Origin: Drosophila miranda | Lineage: Eukaryota; Arthropoda; Insecta; Diptera; Drosophilidae | Assembly (NCBI RefSeq): GCF_003369915.1 | Contig: NC_046677.1 | Span: forward strand, 31,514,913 to 31,578,912 | Length of the DNA: 64,000 bases | Reading direction: 5' to 3' | Part shown: positions 48,665-60,895 of the stretch, in pieces | Position numbering within the stretch: the first letter of the stretch is position 1 | How the letters are laid out: each line of letters starts with the position of its first letter | The notes under the pieces: generated by a model | Databases searched by the model: none | What the model saw: the letters and a program-made list of their open reading frames with translations, nothing else | What the model was told of the DNA's origin: nothing | Position numbers and translations under genes: made by a program

Positions 48665-51600
48665 TCTGCTGATTTTTGTTTGCCTGGTATCCCAGCCATT
48701 TGAGGCGAGTTATTTTTTGTACGGTGGCGCCCCTATCGGTGATTTCTTGAACTACATTTTCAAAAATAACAAATTACAGCCTAGATTTGTTTTCTCCGTT
48801 ATTTGAGGCCCGATCGGGACGTGCGACGACATCCTGTGATCGGAAAAATGTCCCTGATTTGATGGAGTCCTTGTCAAGGACCATGGATAAAGGATATTTA
48901 CTCCAGACGTATATATATTGTTTTTGCCATTATTTTAGGTCCGATCGGGACGTGCCAAGGACCCACGTGCTCAGATCTTGTTCCTTGATCCTTCGGTAAG
49001 GACATCAACCGCCCCAACCATACATATTTAGTTTTCCCGGCTTTTTGTGGCCCGATCGGGACATGCGTCATCTTTCTGTGTTCGGAATAGCATCCTTGAT
49101 CTAATGCAGTCCTTATCACGGACCAAGGATCAAGGATATTGTCCCCAGACCTATATATCTCGTTTTCTCCTTTATTTGTGGCCCGATCGGGGCTTGCCAT
49201 GCTTCCCCTGATCAGATATATGTACTTGATCCTTTGATAAGGACTCCAAAAACCCCGGGCCACACATATTTAGTTTTTTCGGCTATTTGTGGACCGATCT
49301 GAGCGTGCGATGGCTCCCTGTGATCGGAAAATTGTCCCTGATTTGCTAGTCCTTATCAAGGATCAAGGACATTTTCCCCAATTACAAATATTTAGTTTTC
49401 TCCGCTATTTGTGAACCGATTTCGGCGTGCCGCGCCTTTTTGTAATCGGGATAGTTTCCCCGATTAAGGATACAGCAAGGATGATTTTTCAATAGTTTTA
49501 TTCATCAAAACTTAGCTTAGTATAAATAAATAAAGTGGAAAACATTTTTTAAGTACTATCTAAATGAATGGATGCGTGTATCTAGCGTCCCGCGTAGCTC
49601 CTCCCTTGGTGGCCATAGTCAAAGTCCTTCTTGTCGATCACCATGTTGAAGGATGACGATGGCTTGTTAGGTATGAATCTTGCAATGGGATACTCGGTCT
49701 GACTCGAAAACGCCTCGCTCATGCTTGGATAGGACCGTCTGGCTGGGTCAAATCAGATACGACATGGTTTGTGGCAAAGCGTAGGGTACATAAGTAAGTC
49801 CTCTGTGAAGGAAGATAGAATTAAAATTATATCCACAATTATATACTGATTCGCTTACGTGTCGTGAAGCTGAAGCCCAGCGTTTGATTCGGCAGCTTAT
49901 GAAGGCGGGGTTGCTGAAATTATTTCCCGTTGGCGTGAACCAACAACTCCGCCGTCGATCACTGGTCACTGCTGCAGCGGACGGGCGCCACTAGCAGGGC
50001 CAGCTACACAGCAGCGTCATCAGGATAGGCCAGTCAGTGGCTGCCACAGAGGACGAGGAGTTACCGACAGCGAGCGAACTGAAAAGACGAAGAAAACAGC
50101 GTGGCATGCAGGGAAGAGGGCCATGGTAGTGGCCGGACCAAAATGTCGGACAAAAGGCCCCAGCCGCGCGCGACTGGAATCATCGCACACTCGCTCATAT
50201 AAACCGGAAGACCAAAAGGGTGATGCCCCTGGTAAACAAGCGAATCGGTGACCGCGGGCACGCAAGAGGTATTCCTAGCCACCCGAGGGTGCGACCTGCT
50301 AAAAAGAAAGATAGAGTTCAATAAAGTAACAGTATTTTAATGATATGGAAATCTTCGGAAGGCTATATCCCGGATAAATAGGGCCAGATTGTTGACGGAC
50401 CAACTCTCCCAGGATCGTGAGGATTAACCATCATGATTTTTGGCGAAAATCGTGAAAAAATGGATGTCCCTTTTTCCGATGGCAGTCGATTGGGAGGACT
50501 CTCCCGATCGCAAGAATACATACCGCACTCCGATCAGCTGCCGTATGGCAGAGATATAGCGTGCAGAAAAAACCAGTACTCTAATGAAATGCAAAATCTA
50601 AATCTTCAAAATGCTATATCTCGGCTATTTAGGGGCCGATCGGTAAAGGACCAACTCTCCCAGGATCGTGACGATCCAGACTGTCGAACGGCATCAAAAT
50701 CTCGATTTTCATGATTCATACATATTTTGATTTCTTCGCTATTTATGGTCCGATCTAGGCGTGCAACAGCTTCCTGTGATCTTAAGAAAATATTTGATTT
50801 GGTGAAGTCCTTACCATGGGCCAAAGATCCAGGATATTTTCTGCAGTCATATTTTTCCTGTTTTCTTCGTTATTTGTGGGCCGATCTGGCCGTTCCATAG
50901 GTTCGTGTATTTGGAAAAATATCCTTGATACTTCGCTAAGGACTCCAAAAACCCTATCCTGATTTGTAGCCCAATCTGGGCGTGCCATGGTCCGTCTTGA
51001 TTATACTGATTTACTTACGCGTCTCGATGCTGAAGCCCAGCGTTTCATTCGGCAGCTTATGAATGGGGGGTTGCTGACATTATTTCCCGTTGGCGTGAAC
51101 CAACAACTCCGCCGTCGATCACAGCAGCTCACTGATCATCACTAACGTTGCAGCGGCATCAGGACAGGCAAGCCAGTGGCTGTCACAGAGGACGAGGAAC
51201 TACGGCGGAATCACCAGTGGAGGAGGAAACAACGGGGGACGCAAGGAAGATGGCCATGGCAGTGGCCGGACTAAAATGTCGGACAAAAAGCCACAAGAAT
51301 CATGGCTCGAGAGGCACACGGCATCGTGGCCCCGTGCCCGGGAGCCGGCTGGGAGTTCGCGATGTCAGCTGGTCAGGCGCCTGGATTGGACAGACATAAT
51401 CGGGCGCAACCTTGCTTATATGAACCGGAAGACCAAAAAGGTGATGCCCCTGGTAATATCGGTATTCGCGGGCACTCAAGAGGTATTCCTAGCCACCCGA
51501 GGGTGCGACCTGCTAAAATGAAAGAAAGATTTAAATAAAGTAAATGAATAAATAATAACTTAATAACTTTACCTGGCGGGGTCAGAGGAGGGGATCACGG

Positions 51601-51703
51601 CATAGAAGTTTGTGTCCAGAAAGCGTCTCGCCAAATAGAGCTGGAGGGAATACAAGAATAAGAGAAGCAGAACCAAGAGAAAATTGTCAATGGAAAAGTG
51701 GAA
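48665..51703 (-). repeat. Right arm of the 6.2 kb palindrome
   Basis: Reverse complement of 45550-48588. Scattered differences include 48302/48951, the region 46000-46100 versus 51153-51253, and the inner edge (GCGAACAG versus GCAAACAA). The outer edge ends about 250 bp before the first zinc-finger gene; homology fades at roughly 51703 through sequence that still shares TTTTCCATTGA. The repeats (48780-49430), small ORF mirror (49582-49722), module A' (49853-50300), repeats (50600-50990) and module A (50993-51520) come in reverse order. The 76-bp unique spacer between arms (48589-48664) contains only AT-rich DNA. Confidence 0.9.
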
Positions 51704-51957
51704 ATGGAAACAAAATTGATTTAAAAAATTAGTCCAAAGTGAAAACCAATTACAGAAATACCCATATTATTATATCCGATAGCACATTCCATTATATGTG
51801 GTTTGCGCTTAACAGCCCATTCCGTGTGTTTTCTCATTTTCATTTTCTCAAAACAAAACAATTCACATTAATCATTAATATTTTCAATTTAGTAAAGCTA
51901 CACCATCATATCAGCAGAGTGCATTCCGTTTATTAAGAATTATTTACTTGCAGGACA

Positions 51958-53241
51958 ATGGAGGAAATATGCAGAGTTTGCATGGGAACGACTGGAGCAT
52001 CATTAAACATTTTTGATGAAGCACAGAAATGGGACCCTTGCATTGCTGACATGATATCCCAGTGTACCGGGTACGTGGTTTGGCGAGGGGATTCACTGCC
52101 AGAAAAAATATGCCCGCCTTGCCTTGAGGATGCAGTGAGTGCATTCAATCTTAAGAAATCCTGCGAGCAGAGCCATCGACTATATTTTCCAGTGATGGAG
52201 CCAGTTGTAGGAGAAGATCGCTGTGATAATCTGGAAGACGATGTGGATTGGGAACCGTCAGATGGGGAAACTGAGAAATTGAACCAATTTGAAACCGATT
52301 CAAAGGTTCAAGATGATCAGAATGCCGATCATCAGTTCAAATGTAGTCTTTGCCCAAAGAGCTATACGCACAAATCGAATCTAAATAGACACAAAAAATT
52401 ACACACTGAAGAACGACCCTACAAATGCTCAGACTGTTCAAAGTCATTCAAACTAAAGTCCCATCTTCAAGCACACACCCATACGCACACAGGTTATCAA
52501 TGTTCCTACTGCTCGAAATCATTTAAGCAAAAAGATAAACTCAAAGTACACCTCCGTTATCACACTGGGGAGCGACCGTACAAGTGTACTCACTGTTCAA
52601 AGGCATTTAAACATAAGATATCACTTAAAAATCACACACAAAGTCACAAAGGTGATCGACCATATAAATGTTCTCACTGCTCGAAGTCATTTCGAGAGCA
52701 AGCGTCTCTGGAGATTCACATCCCCACTCACACGAGAGTGCGACCATATCAGTGTACTCACTGCTCGAAGTCCTTTTTGTACCCTAAACTACTACAAATT
52801 CATATCCGTACGCACACAGGGGAACGACCCTTCAAATGCTCCCTCTGTTCAAAATCCTTTCAACAAAAAGCCCAGCTCATTGATCACAGCCGTACTCACA
52901 CTGGGGAGCGACCGTATAAGTGTATGCACTGCTCGAAATCTTTCTCTCACTCCGGAACTCTCCACAATCACATCCGTATGCATACCGGTGAGCGACCCTT
53001 TCAATGTTCTCACTGTTCGAGATCATTTAAGCTAAAATCCGATCTAAACATACACACTCGTACGCACACAGTTGATCGTCCCTACCAATGTTCCCTCTGC
53101 TCGAAGTCATTTAAATATAAATGGTATATTAGCAGACACCTCCGTACTCACACGGGGGAGCGACCATATTTGTGTACTGACTGCTCGAAGGCATTCAAAC
53201 ATAAAACATCTCTTAAAAATCACGCCTGCAGTCACTCGTAA
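51958..53241 (+). CDS. ZAD-C2H2 zinc-finger protein, 11 fingers
   Basis: 427 residues in one exon. The N-terminal ZAD has its two cysteine pairs in CRVC (residues 5-8) and CPPC (about 55-58). An acidic linker (about 75-120) follows, then eleven C2H2 fingers with TGERP-type linkers from residue ~125 to the end. Finger bodies are alike (C-S-K-S-F), implying recent expansion. ZAD proteins are insect-specific, dimerise through the ZAD and bind DNA; many act in oogenesis, early development or heterochromatin. The ATG is preceded by TTTACTTGCAG, so a 5' UTR intron is possible, as in the neighbour. The gene starts 250 bp from the palindrome edge. Confidence 0.93.
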   Translation: MEEICRVCMGTTGASLNIFDEAQKWDPCIADMISQCTGYVVWRGDSLPEKICPPCLEDAVSAFNLKKSCEQSHRLYFPVMEPVVGEDRCDNLEDDVDWEPSDGETEKLNQFETDSKVQDDQNADHQFKCSLCPKSYTHKSNLNRHKKLHTEERPYKCSDCSKSFKLKSHLQAHTHTHTGYQCSYCSKSFKQKDKLKVHLRYHTGERPYKCTHCSKAFKHKISLKNHTQSHKGDRPYKCSHCSKSFREQASLEIHIPTHTRVRPYQCTHCSKSFLYPKLLQIHIRTHTGERPFKCSLCSKSFQQKAQLIDHSRTHTGERPYKCMHCSKSFSHSGTLHNHIRMHTGERPFQCSHCSRSFKLKSDLNIHTRTHTVDRPYQCSLCSKSFKYKWYISRHLRTHTGERPYLCTDCSKAFKHKTSLKNHACSHS

Positions 53242-53992
53242 AATTATCGCTAGCTTTCCAAATATAAAAGTATATATATGTATATGGAATATCTACCTAT
53301 TCCAGAACTACTAGAGAATCTCAGATCTTCTTCGAAAAAGGGTTTTAGAGAGTATTAACTTAATACTTTTTTTTGTCTGTAAAATAAAGATAATAAAGCA
53401 AAACTATGAAATAGAATAGTCATTCCGAATTTCTGTACCAAAAAAGCAGGTGTCTGGTTCTAGCATGTACTGCTTCTGTTCTTCACAATCATTCGCTGCA
53501 ATTCAAGCGCCTTCTTGATACGATAATAGACGCGCAGGAATCTATCTACTTACAATATCACGTCCATGTGGCCAACAAAGTGTGTTACATGCTCCTACCT
53601 TTCGCACTGGGTCCAGGTGTTGTTCTTGTGCATGATCCTAGATCGTTCCGCCCATGGGTCCTCGGTCCATTGCAGACTTCTTGCAATTCCAAATTTGCAT
53701 GATTATTATGTTTAAACAAAACATTGCAACTTAAAAAGTGGAGTTCGATAGCACATTCCCACCGATACCTACTGCGTCCAACAGCACATTTTGTTTGTTT
53801 TTCCCACAACATTTTTTGAGCTATATTTCGCGTCTAACAGCTCAAATTCTTATGTTTTGTGGTCAACACAAAATTCGTGCAATTTTTACAATTTTGCAAA
53901 TTGGTTCGTCGGTTGTTTATTTATTGCACCACCACATGTAAGTGCGGAATTTAAGTCTTCCAATCATTTAACATTCATTTACTTGCAGAAAA
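53242..53992. other. Intergenic between the two zinc-finger genes
   Basis: Contains the 3' end of the first gene (AATAAA at about 53385) and the upstream region of the second. GTAAGT at 53939 and TTTACTTGCAG ending at 53989 frame a typical ~50-bp intron just before the second gene's ATG, suggesting a 5' UTR exon around 53750-53938. No other gene is visible. Confidence 0.5.
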
Positions 53993-55216
53993 ATGGCGGA
54001 AGTATGCAGAGTCTGCATGGCACCGCCAGTCTCCGGACCATTCAAAAACATTTTTGATGAGGCACAGAATTGGGACACTTGCATTGCTGACATGATAGCG
54101 GAGTGCACCGGGTACGTGGTTTGGCGAGGGGACTTACTACCTGAAAACATATGTCCACCCTGCCTTGAGGATGCAGTGGGTGCATTCAGCCTTAAGAAGA
54201 CCTGCGAGCAGAGCCATAAGCTCTATTTTCCAGTGTTGGAGGAGGCTGGAGGAGAAGCCATCTGTGATAATCTGGAAGACGATGCGGCTTGGGAGCCGTC
54301 AGATAGTGGAAATGAGCAATCCAACCAATTTGAAAATGCAAAGGATGTCGATCATCAGTTCAAATGTAGTCTTTGCCCAAAGAGCTATACGCACAAATCG
54401 AATCTAAATAGACACAAACAATTACACACTGAAGAACGAACCTACAAATGCTCCGACTGCTCAAAACCCTTTCGACTAAAATGCTATCTTCGAACACACA
54501 AGAAGTCACACTGCTCGAAGTCATTTAAGCTACAATCCGATCTCAAAGCACACACCCATACGCATACAGTTGATCGCCGTTACCACTGTTCATACTGCCC
54601 AATGTCTTTTACACAAAAATGCAATCTTCAAGCACACACCCGTACGCACACAGGTGATCGCCCATTCCAATGTGATCACTGCTCGAAGTCATTTAAACAG
54701 AAAGGCCATCTTCAAGAACATGTTCGTACGCACACTGGTGAACGACGCTTTAAATGTTCCCACTGCTCGATGTCATTTAAATACCAATACGAACTTAAAC
54801 AACACATCCAATGTCACACAGAGGAGCGACCATATAAGTGTACCTACTGCAGGCAGTCATATCAGGAATTACCTCATCTCCAGGAACACATCTGTACTCC
54901 GGAGGAAAGACCGCATAAGTGTTCTTACTGCATACAATCTTTCAGCGATAAATCTAAATATCTTATACACACCCGTAGTCACACAGGTGAACGACCCTAC
55001 CCCTGCGCTCATTGCTCGAAGTCATTCAAAGGAAAGTCGAATCTCCAGGTACACATGCGATCTCACACAGGGGAGCATCCTTACAAGTGTACCCATTGCT
55101 CAAAGACATTTAGATATAGAAACAATAGCTACCACAAACACATACTTGCTCACACAAGCGAAGACAAATTGGGACAGGAAGATACGATTGTACCTAGTGC
55201 AGAACGAGGTCTTTAA
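53993..55216 (+). CDS. ZAD-C2H2 zinc-finger protein, about 10 finger units, two degenerate
   Basis: 407 residues and a tandem paralogue of the gene at 51958: the ZADs align almost residue for residue (CRVC ... NIFDEAQ-WD-CIADMI-CTGYVVWRGD ... CPPCLEDA). The linker is shorter. Around residue 160 the third finger lacks its first Cys (it reads KKSHCSKSFKLQSDL), and the seventh ends HICTPEERP without its last His, so two units are probably non-functional. The last finger has one extra residue. Finger residues that contact DNA differ widely from those of the paralogue, so target sites have probably diverged. The role is unknown beyond DNA binding expected of ZAD proteins. Confidence 0.92.
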   Translation: MAEVCRVCMAPPVSGPFKNIFDEAQNWDTCIADMIAECTGYVVWRGDLLPENICPPCLEDAVGAFSLKKTCEQSHKLYFPVLEEAGGEAICDNLEDDAAWEPSDSGNEQSNQFENAKDVDHQFKCSLCPKSYTHKSNLNRHKQLHTEERTYKCSDCSKPFRLKCYLRTHKKSHCSKSFKLQSDLKAHTHTHTVDRRYHCSYCPMSFTQKCNLQAHTRTHTGDRPFQCDHCSKSFKQKGHLQEHVRTHTGERRFKCSHCSMSFKYQYELKQHIQCHTEERPYKCTYCRQSYQELPHLQEHICTPEERPHKCSYCIQSFSDKSKYLIHTRSHTGERPYPCAHCSKSFKGKSNLQVHMRSHTGEHPYKCTHCSKTFRYRNNSYHKHILAHTSEDKLGQEDTIVPSAERGL

Positions 55217-58200
55217 ACTTGTTAACCATAGATGGTCGCCGATACATACTTATGTATGTAACAATACATCCAACCAACAAATTTACGATTTCTTGGTTTT
55301 CTTTAGATGGGCCAAATTAAAGTAACTTGGGATGTCGTTCTTCGTTTCAGATTATTTTAGGTTTTATAAGGTATGTATTATTCTGGCACAAAAACAATTT
55401 CTTAATCACAACAATTTTTTGTCCAAGAAAGTTTTGGAAACAAAGCAAACAGAGTCAGATATTCTGCTCTCTGCCCTGTGCAAATGTACAATGCCCTGTA
55501 CAATGCCACCGGCAAACCATTCCCAGGACCGCTGCTCGAGAACTTTTGCGGCCTGACAAGTGAGCGCCGTCTCCATATTATGCCACCATTTGAGTGTTCT
55601 TTCTGATGGGCGCGGGGATGTCGCTAGTTATTTAGGATGAAGGTTTACTAGCGGTACGAGGATTCCTCTCAAGACATTAAGAAGGACTGCATCTCAACAT
55701 AATAGATACATACCTCAAGTTCTGGCAACGTTCTTCCAACCCTTGTCCAACGTCCAAGCTTGGATAGACTATAAAACTTGGTCGAAATTGACAAGAGCAA
55801 GGCCAAAAGGCCTATGGAAGCAAGTCACCTGATCTAGAATATTGATGATTTACTTTTGGGTGGGAACAATGTACATTGCCTTACCTGGTTAACATATACT
55901 ACACAGTAGTAGAGGACTACTATGTGGAGCAGATCTGATCTGACAAGTCAAAAAGATCTGTTGGCATATATAGAAGCTATAAGCATTTCAGTAAAAATTC
56001 AGAAATTCGCTAAGAGCAATCTGTCGTAAGCTCGTGTAACTTTGTATATCGATACACTTACATTGAAAGCTAACCTTCCTTTCCTAACAATGATAGTTCG
56101 TTTTATTCGCCAAGAAGTTTGATGATAAATTATTCCGCCTGGCCCATTGTACTCGGTCCGACTGATGTTTCTGCCGATGCCAGCCGGCCTGCATGACCAG
56201 GTGGAAGACCTGCTGTTATTTCTGTTCGCCTGGTGGAAACCGAACCGAAAACCGAACGTGTCTGAAAAAGTCCGCCACCACCACGGGGCCCGGCCACGTC
56301 CGCACATGCCGCCGCGCGTGTTGTGGGGTAATTTTTTTCCCCAGCTTTGGAGCGATTTCGTTTCGTTTTTGTGGCGCTTTGTCGCCGTTGTCGAATTTCA
56401 TGCCCACCGGTATAAAAGTCTGTGGGAATTGGATAACTTTTGTTCCGATTCGGTATAGACGGCACGTGCCTTTTTGCTATGTACGGGCATGTGGGCGGAG
56501 GCCTACAACCACGCCTACCGTGCAAATTAATTTGCTGGGCTGCACATTTAACGCAAATTACTAACTACCTCCCCTAAAAATGGAAAAGAGACAGCAGCAG
56601 CAGCAGCAGACAATCACACAGAACGGTATATTTTCAAGAGAGAGAATCCAGCCAGTCAGACGGACACGACGAGGGGAGGCAAACCAAAATCCCATGCCAT
56701 GCCAGCCGCCCCCTGAAGCCCGTCGACGCCTTGTTATCAGCTTATCAACAATTTGCCATCACTGCTTGGACTGGCGACTGGCGGAGGGCGAGGGTGCGAC
56801 AGCGTGTGTGTGTTTTGTTGGACGGGCGGAGCGGCAATTTCAGACAGCAGCGCCCACAAAAGGCCGATTGGACAAACCAGGAAAAACGAGACCCCGCCAA
56901 AAGTGAATTCCCTCTTTTTCACCAGGCGCCCAGAGAGTACAGCAGGCGGCAATCGAAGCAAATTCAAGCGTCGATGGAGAGCGCAAATGCACACTGTGCC
57001 GTTGGTGCGCTCACGCAGTGTGCTAGAGCGGGATGGCAATAGTGTCACAGTGGCAGGGGTTTTTAACGGATTGCCATGTGACGACTGGTCGTTGGTGTGT
57101 GTGTGTATGCCCACGGTATGAGTCCGTGGGCTGGCGAAGCAAAGAAATTCTCACATACAAAAACCTGACAAATTGCAGCAGTTTAAAGCCACAAACTAAC
57201 GGTTATTAGAATGAAATCTGTTAATTGAACAGAACACACTCTTGTGTTCTCACTCTCTCTAGCTCTTGCTACTATAAGGAGTGTAATTTTGAGCACAATC
57301 CCGTGGGGGATATGCACTGGCACTGGCACTGGCACTCCACCTCCAACCGACACAAATGGGGGAAAAAAGGGCAATTGAATCCAAACGAATGGCTAGTTCA
57401 GGGTTTGCCCAACAGATGGGGCCACATCAGATTGGCGAATATCAAGCTCTGGGGCGGCCAAAGGCAAAAACTCAATGCTACACGCCCACAAAGTCGCGCT
57501 CTCTCTCACTCTCACTCTCCCGCTTTTGTACTTTGCAACAGAAAACATTGTTTGTTTGACTAAAATTTCTAATGCAAACCCATGGAGAACGAACGGGCGG
57601 CCTCGTCCTCCCGCACCCTACCTACGCACGACCCACTCGCTGCAATCGCTCGAACATTTTGCTCAATTTTGAGTAGTCATTTTGTTTGCTCACATCACAG
57701 GCCAACAGAAAATTGCCCCAACGTCAGGGCCATGCCATCCATTTCATTCGATTGTGACTATGAGCCATATAACTGCTACTTACGATAAGATGGCGTTGGC
57801 TTGGCGTCGCGGCGCGTCGCGAGAGACTGAATGATCATCATGTAGAGCGCCATCGGCGGAAGTTGCGGGCACCTCCACTCCGGCCGGACATTTTGTTTTG
57901 TGCCCGTCATTTTGCTTATTGCACAAAATTCTGCTGGGGTCGCAGCAACCAGCGCTCGTTGCGGGCCACAAAACTATTACCTAACCACAATGACAACTAA
58001 CAGCAAAGCCAAAGAAATGAAATAAAAAAAGCATCTATTATTGTGGGCGTCCAACGTTTTCCCACATGCATCATAACAGGCAAGCAGCAGAAGCGAAACA
58101 GTGTGGAGGCACCGAACAAGAGAAGCGTACGGCCCCAAAAGATAAAAAATAATAAAACAAAAAACAGAAAGAGCCAACTATTGGCCTCACCACCACCATC

Positions 58201-58624
58201 GTCTGCCTGCTCGTGTGTACCACCGGTATGGGGAAGAAGAAGCGCCAAATCGTGGGGAAACCAGTTTGTTGGCACGGGCTCCAAGAGCCTCTGCGAGAGT
58301 TCTGCCATGGTCAGCGTGTGGTCAGCTTTTGATGTTTGCCCTGGCTTTTTTTATTTTGAGCAGCCCTACTGCATTGGAGTGCTTAACAGGCGCAAATTGA
58401 GCGGAAACCAGACACGGTGTGAAAATGAATGAATAGAATATTAAATCTGTCTCAATTTGTAGCTAACCAATGAGAATGCATACATATGGACCCCATCTAT
58501 TTATTCTCTTTGGGTCATTTACTTCTCACAATTTAAACGAAGAGTCTGACAGGATTATCGAACTGCTGTAAAATGTACTTTAACAGGTGGCTTTATCCGG
58601 AAAACATTTAAGATTTCCTATAAA

Positions 58625-58655
<31 letters not shown>

Positions 58656-60880
58656 CGGATGATAGCCTTGAACTGCGCATAAAATAAAGGAACACAAAAT
58701 ACGTAACCCTGAACGTAGCGACGCACTGTATTACTTCATTCCCTGCCGTTTTGGCCGAGTGCCAAGAGAAGCTAACGCCCTATACCCCATCTTCACAGTC
58801 CGCAGTCGACGAGTGTTCCCCTTTGGATCCCATCCACTGGCCAGACGGCCAGTCGATGTCAGACCACGCCCTGACCAAACACAAAATGCACGGGCTCCCC
58901 ACTGTCGGAGAATGGTGGGGTCCGAGGGCAGTGCGCGTTTTTGATTTGCGCTGCCGATGATGACGCCAATGCCGAGGCGGCGTCCACTTGTTGCCGCATT
59001 GTGCGCGCCTGTTCCCGAAACTGGATTTTGGGGCCTGACTGACCGCACTATTAAGAAACGGGACGGACATGCAAGTCGTTGACACGTTGCGACGGCTAAT
59101 GTACCAATCAACCTTCGAATCGTACCGGGACCCAAAACGTTAGTACCGCTGCTGTTTGTTCTGCTGCTGCTTGTTCTGCTGCTGCTGCACTGTGGCAATT
59201 AGCGAATAACCTTAACCTTAGCTTCCAAAAAAGCTCAAATCACAACCTGTGCTATGAGGCGCCCAAAAATGTTTAGCTGGTAGCTGTGGCACCCAAAATG
59301 CGCTGTGGCCCCCAAACACACTACCAACCACAGCCGAGAGTTCAACGCCACGCATCGAGTGGATATCACATACACTCACAAACACAGAGGAACTTGTTTC
59401 TGCGGCGCTCATCTCAATGCCACTCGAAAATAATATGAGCTCATCGACAGTCAGTGAGGGCCCCCACCACAACCCCCACTTCCGTTCCAGTATAGCAAGC
59501 TCCACCAACGCTCCGAGCGTTGTGCAAAAATTCGCACATGATGACCCACATTTTGCCGAAAAAGTTTGCAAAATTTCGCAAAACGTTGAAAATCCTTGAG
59601 TTTCAAGGTGCGTCCTTCACTTGGCAATGAGAAAATACGGTCAAGGCGAGACGAGCTCAGAAGGCAAAAAACCAGAACGAGAACGAACGAGTAATGTCTG
59701 GTTGGTCTCGTTCTGGCAAATGCCCTGCAAACAATTGAGCATGTGTCATTGATACATTTAACAGAATATTTATAATTTTATAAATCGGATATACTCGTAT
59801 AAATGTTTTTTTCGATACATTATTGTATGAATTCGAACTCTATAAGGATTTTCAGGATCAAACGATTATCATAGGTGCATACCATGCTAAACACATCCTC
59901 TATCAAATATAGGTTACTTATGTATATACATACCTGATTCGCCCGCAATTGTAAGAGTACAAATAATTCGACATACACCCACATGATTCTAGTCCTCATT
60001 CACACACACACACTCACACAGGCCATCGTCATGAAACACAAACATGGATTCCGCTTCGCAACAAAGGCGAAAGCCAGCCCAGCAGTATATCCGTACGTAT
60101 GTAGCTGTTGTTCTTGTTGTTTGGCTGTTGTTTCTGACGTTCTTCTTGTTGTTACATATATGGTACGATATTATATTTTCTGTCCGCCTAATGAAAATGT
60201 TGCTGTTTTTGTTTTTTGTTGTTGATATAATAAAACAGAGTAACAACGGAGCTACGTTCAGTACCAAACAACAACGGAACAACAATCAGAAATCGCGCGA
60301 AGGCAAAGGCGATGAGATGCGACGCGAAGCGACGCGTTTTTTTGCCGTCGCTGTCAGTCGTGAAGGTGGGTCATTGTGAAATAACAGCGCCGAACCAACC
60401 AGGGGCCCAGAAAACAGGCAAAAGCATTGGCCAAGAGAGAGAGCGAGAGTCAGTGAGCGGCAGAACGAGAGCGGGACAGCTAGTGGTGGCGGATGGTGCA
60501 GTGCGCTATAGAGTGGTCTCTGTCTGGCGCCTGCGCTCTGTCGCCTTTGCTGGGCGCCGGTGCGCATTTTTGCGTCTGAAAGAAACAGGTCGAAGCCGGC
60601 AAAAGACCCGCGGAAATGGAGATTAATTGTGAATGCGATGCGATGCGCCCTGCCGCAACGAGAGTGTCGTGTCGGCTGCTACTTCTGCTGCTCGCAGCAA
60701 ATCCACTTGCTGCTCGAAACTGCCACCCTGTTGACGCCGCAACTGAGTGTCAGATTTCGTATTTCGTACAAATGTTCGTCTCGCTTATACACGTTTTGTA
60801 CATGTCAGAGCGGGAGCGACTGCAAAAGGCGTTGGAACTTGAATTTCGCCTGACGTTGGCATTCTAATTGTCTTAAGACG
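55217..60880. other. 5.7 kb intergenic region upstream of Rh5; no supportable gene
   Basis: Long frames here (for example 56147-56458, 56737-57114, 58731-59198) lack ATG context, splice sites, codon bias or motifs. Features seen: CAGCAG runs near 56592 and 59150, an A/C-rich tract, a run of 30 G at 58626-58655, GT/CA tracts (57090, 60001), and a GAGA-rich, GC-rich stretch at 60290-60620 that looks promoter-like. The zone may hold regulatory DNA for Rh5 or the upstream part of a gene transcribed leftward. Confidence 0.5.
58626..58655. repeat. Homopolymer run of 30 G
   Basis: Thirty consecutive guanines on the plus strand, followed by CGG. A run of this length is rare in fly DNA and prone to length error in any sequencing method. 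Confidence 0.95.
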
Positions 60881-60895
60881 CGGCTAAGGCGAGGA

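Noticed and set aside
45550-51703. Palindrome as a read-folding or assembly artefact
   Set aside because: Not excluded, but the arms differ at many sites and the outer flanks differ, which a simple hairpin artefact would not give.
56147-59571. Several 60-155 codon frames upstream of Rh5
   Set aside because: No codon bias, splice borders, motifs or conserved look; many lie in simple sequence.
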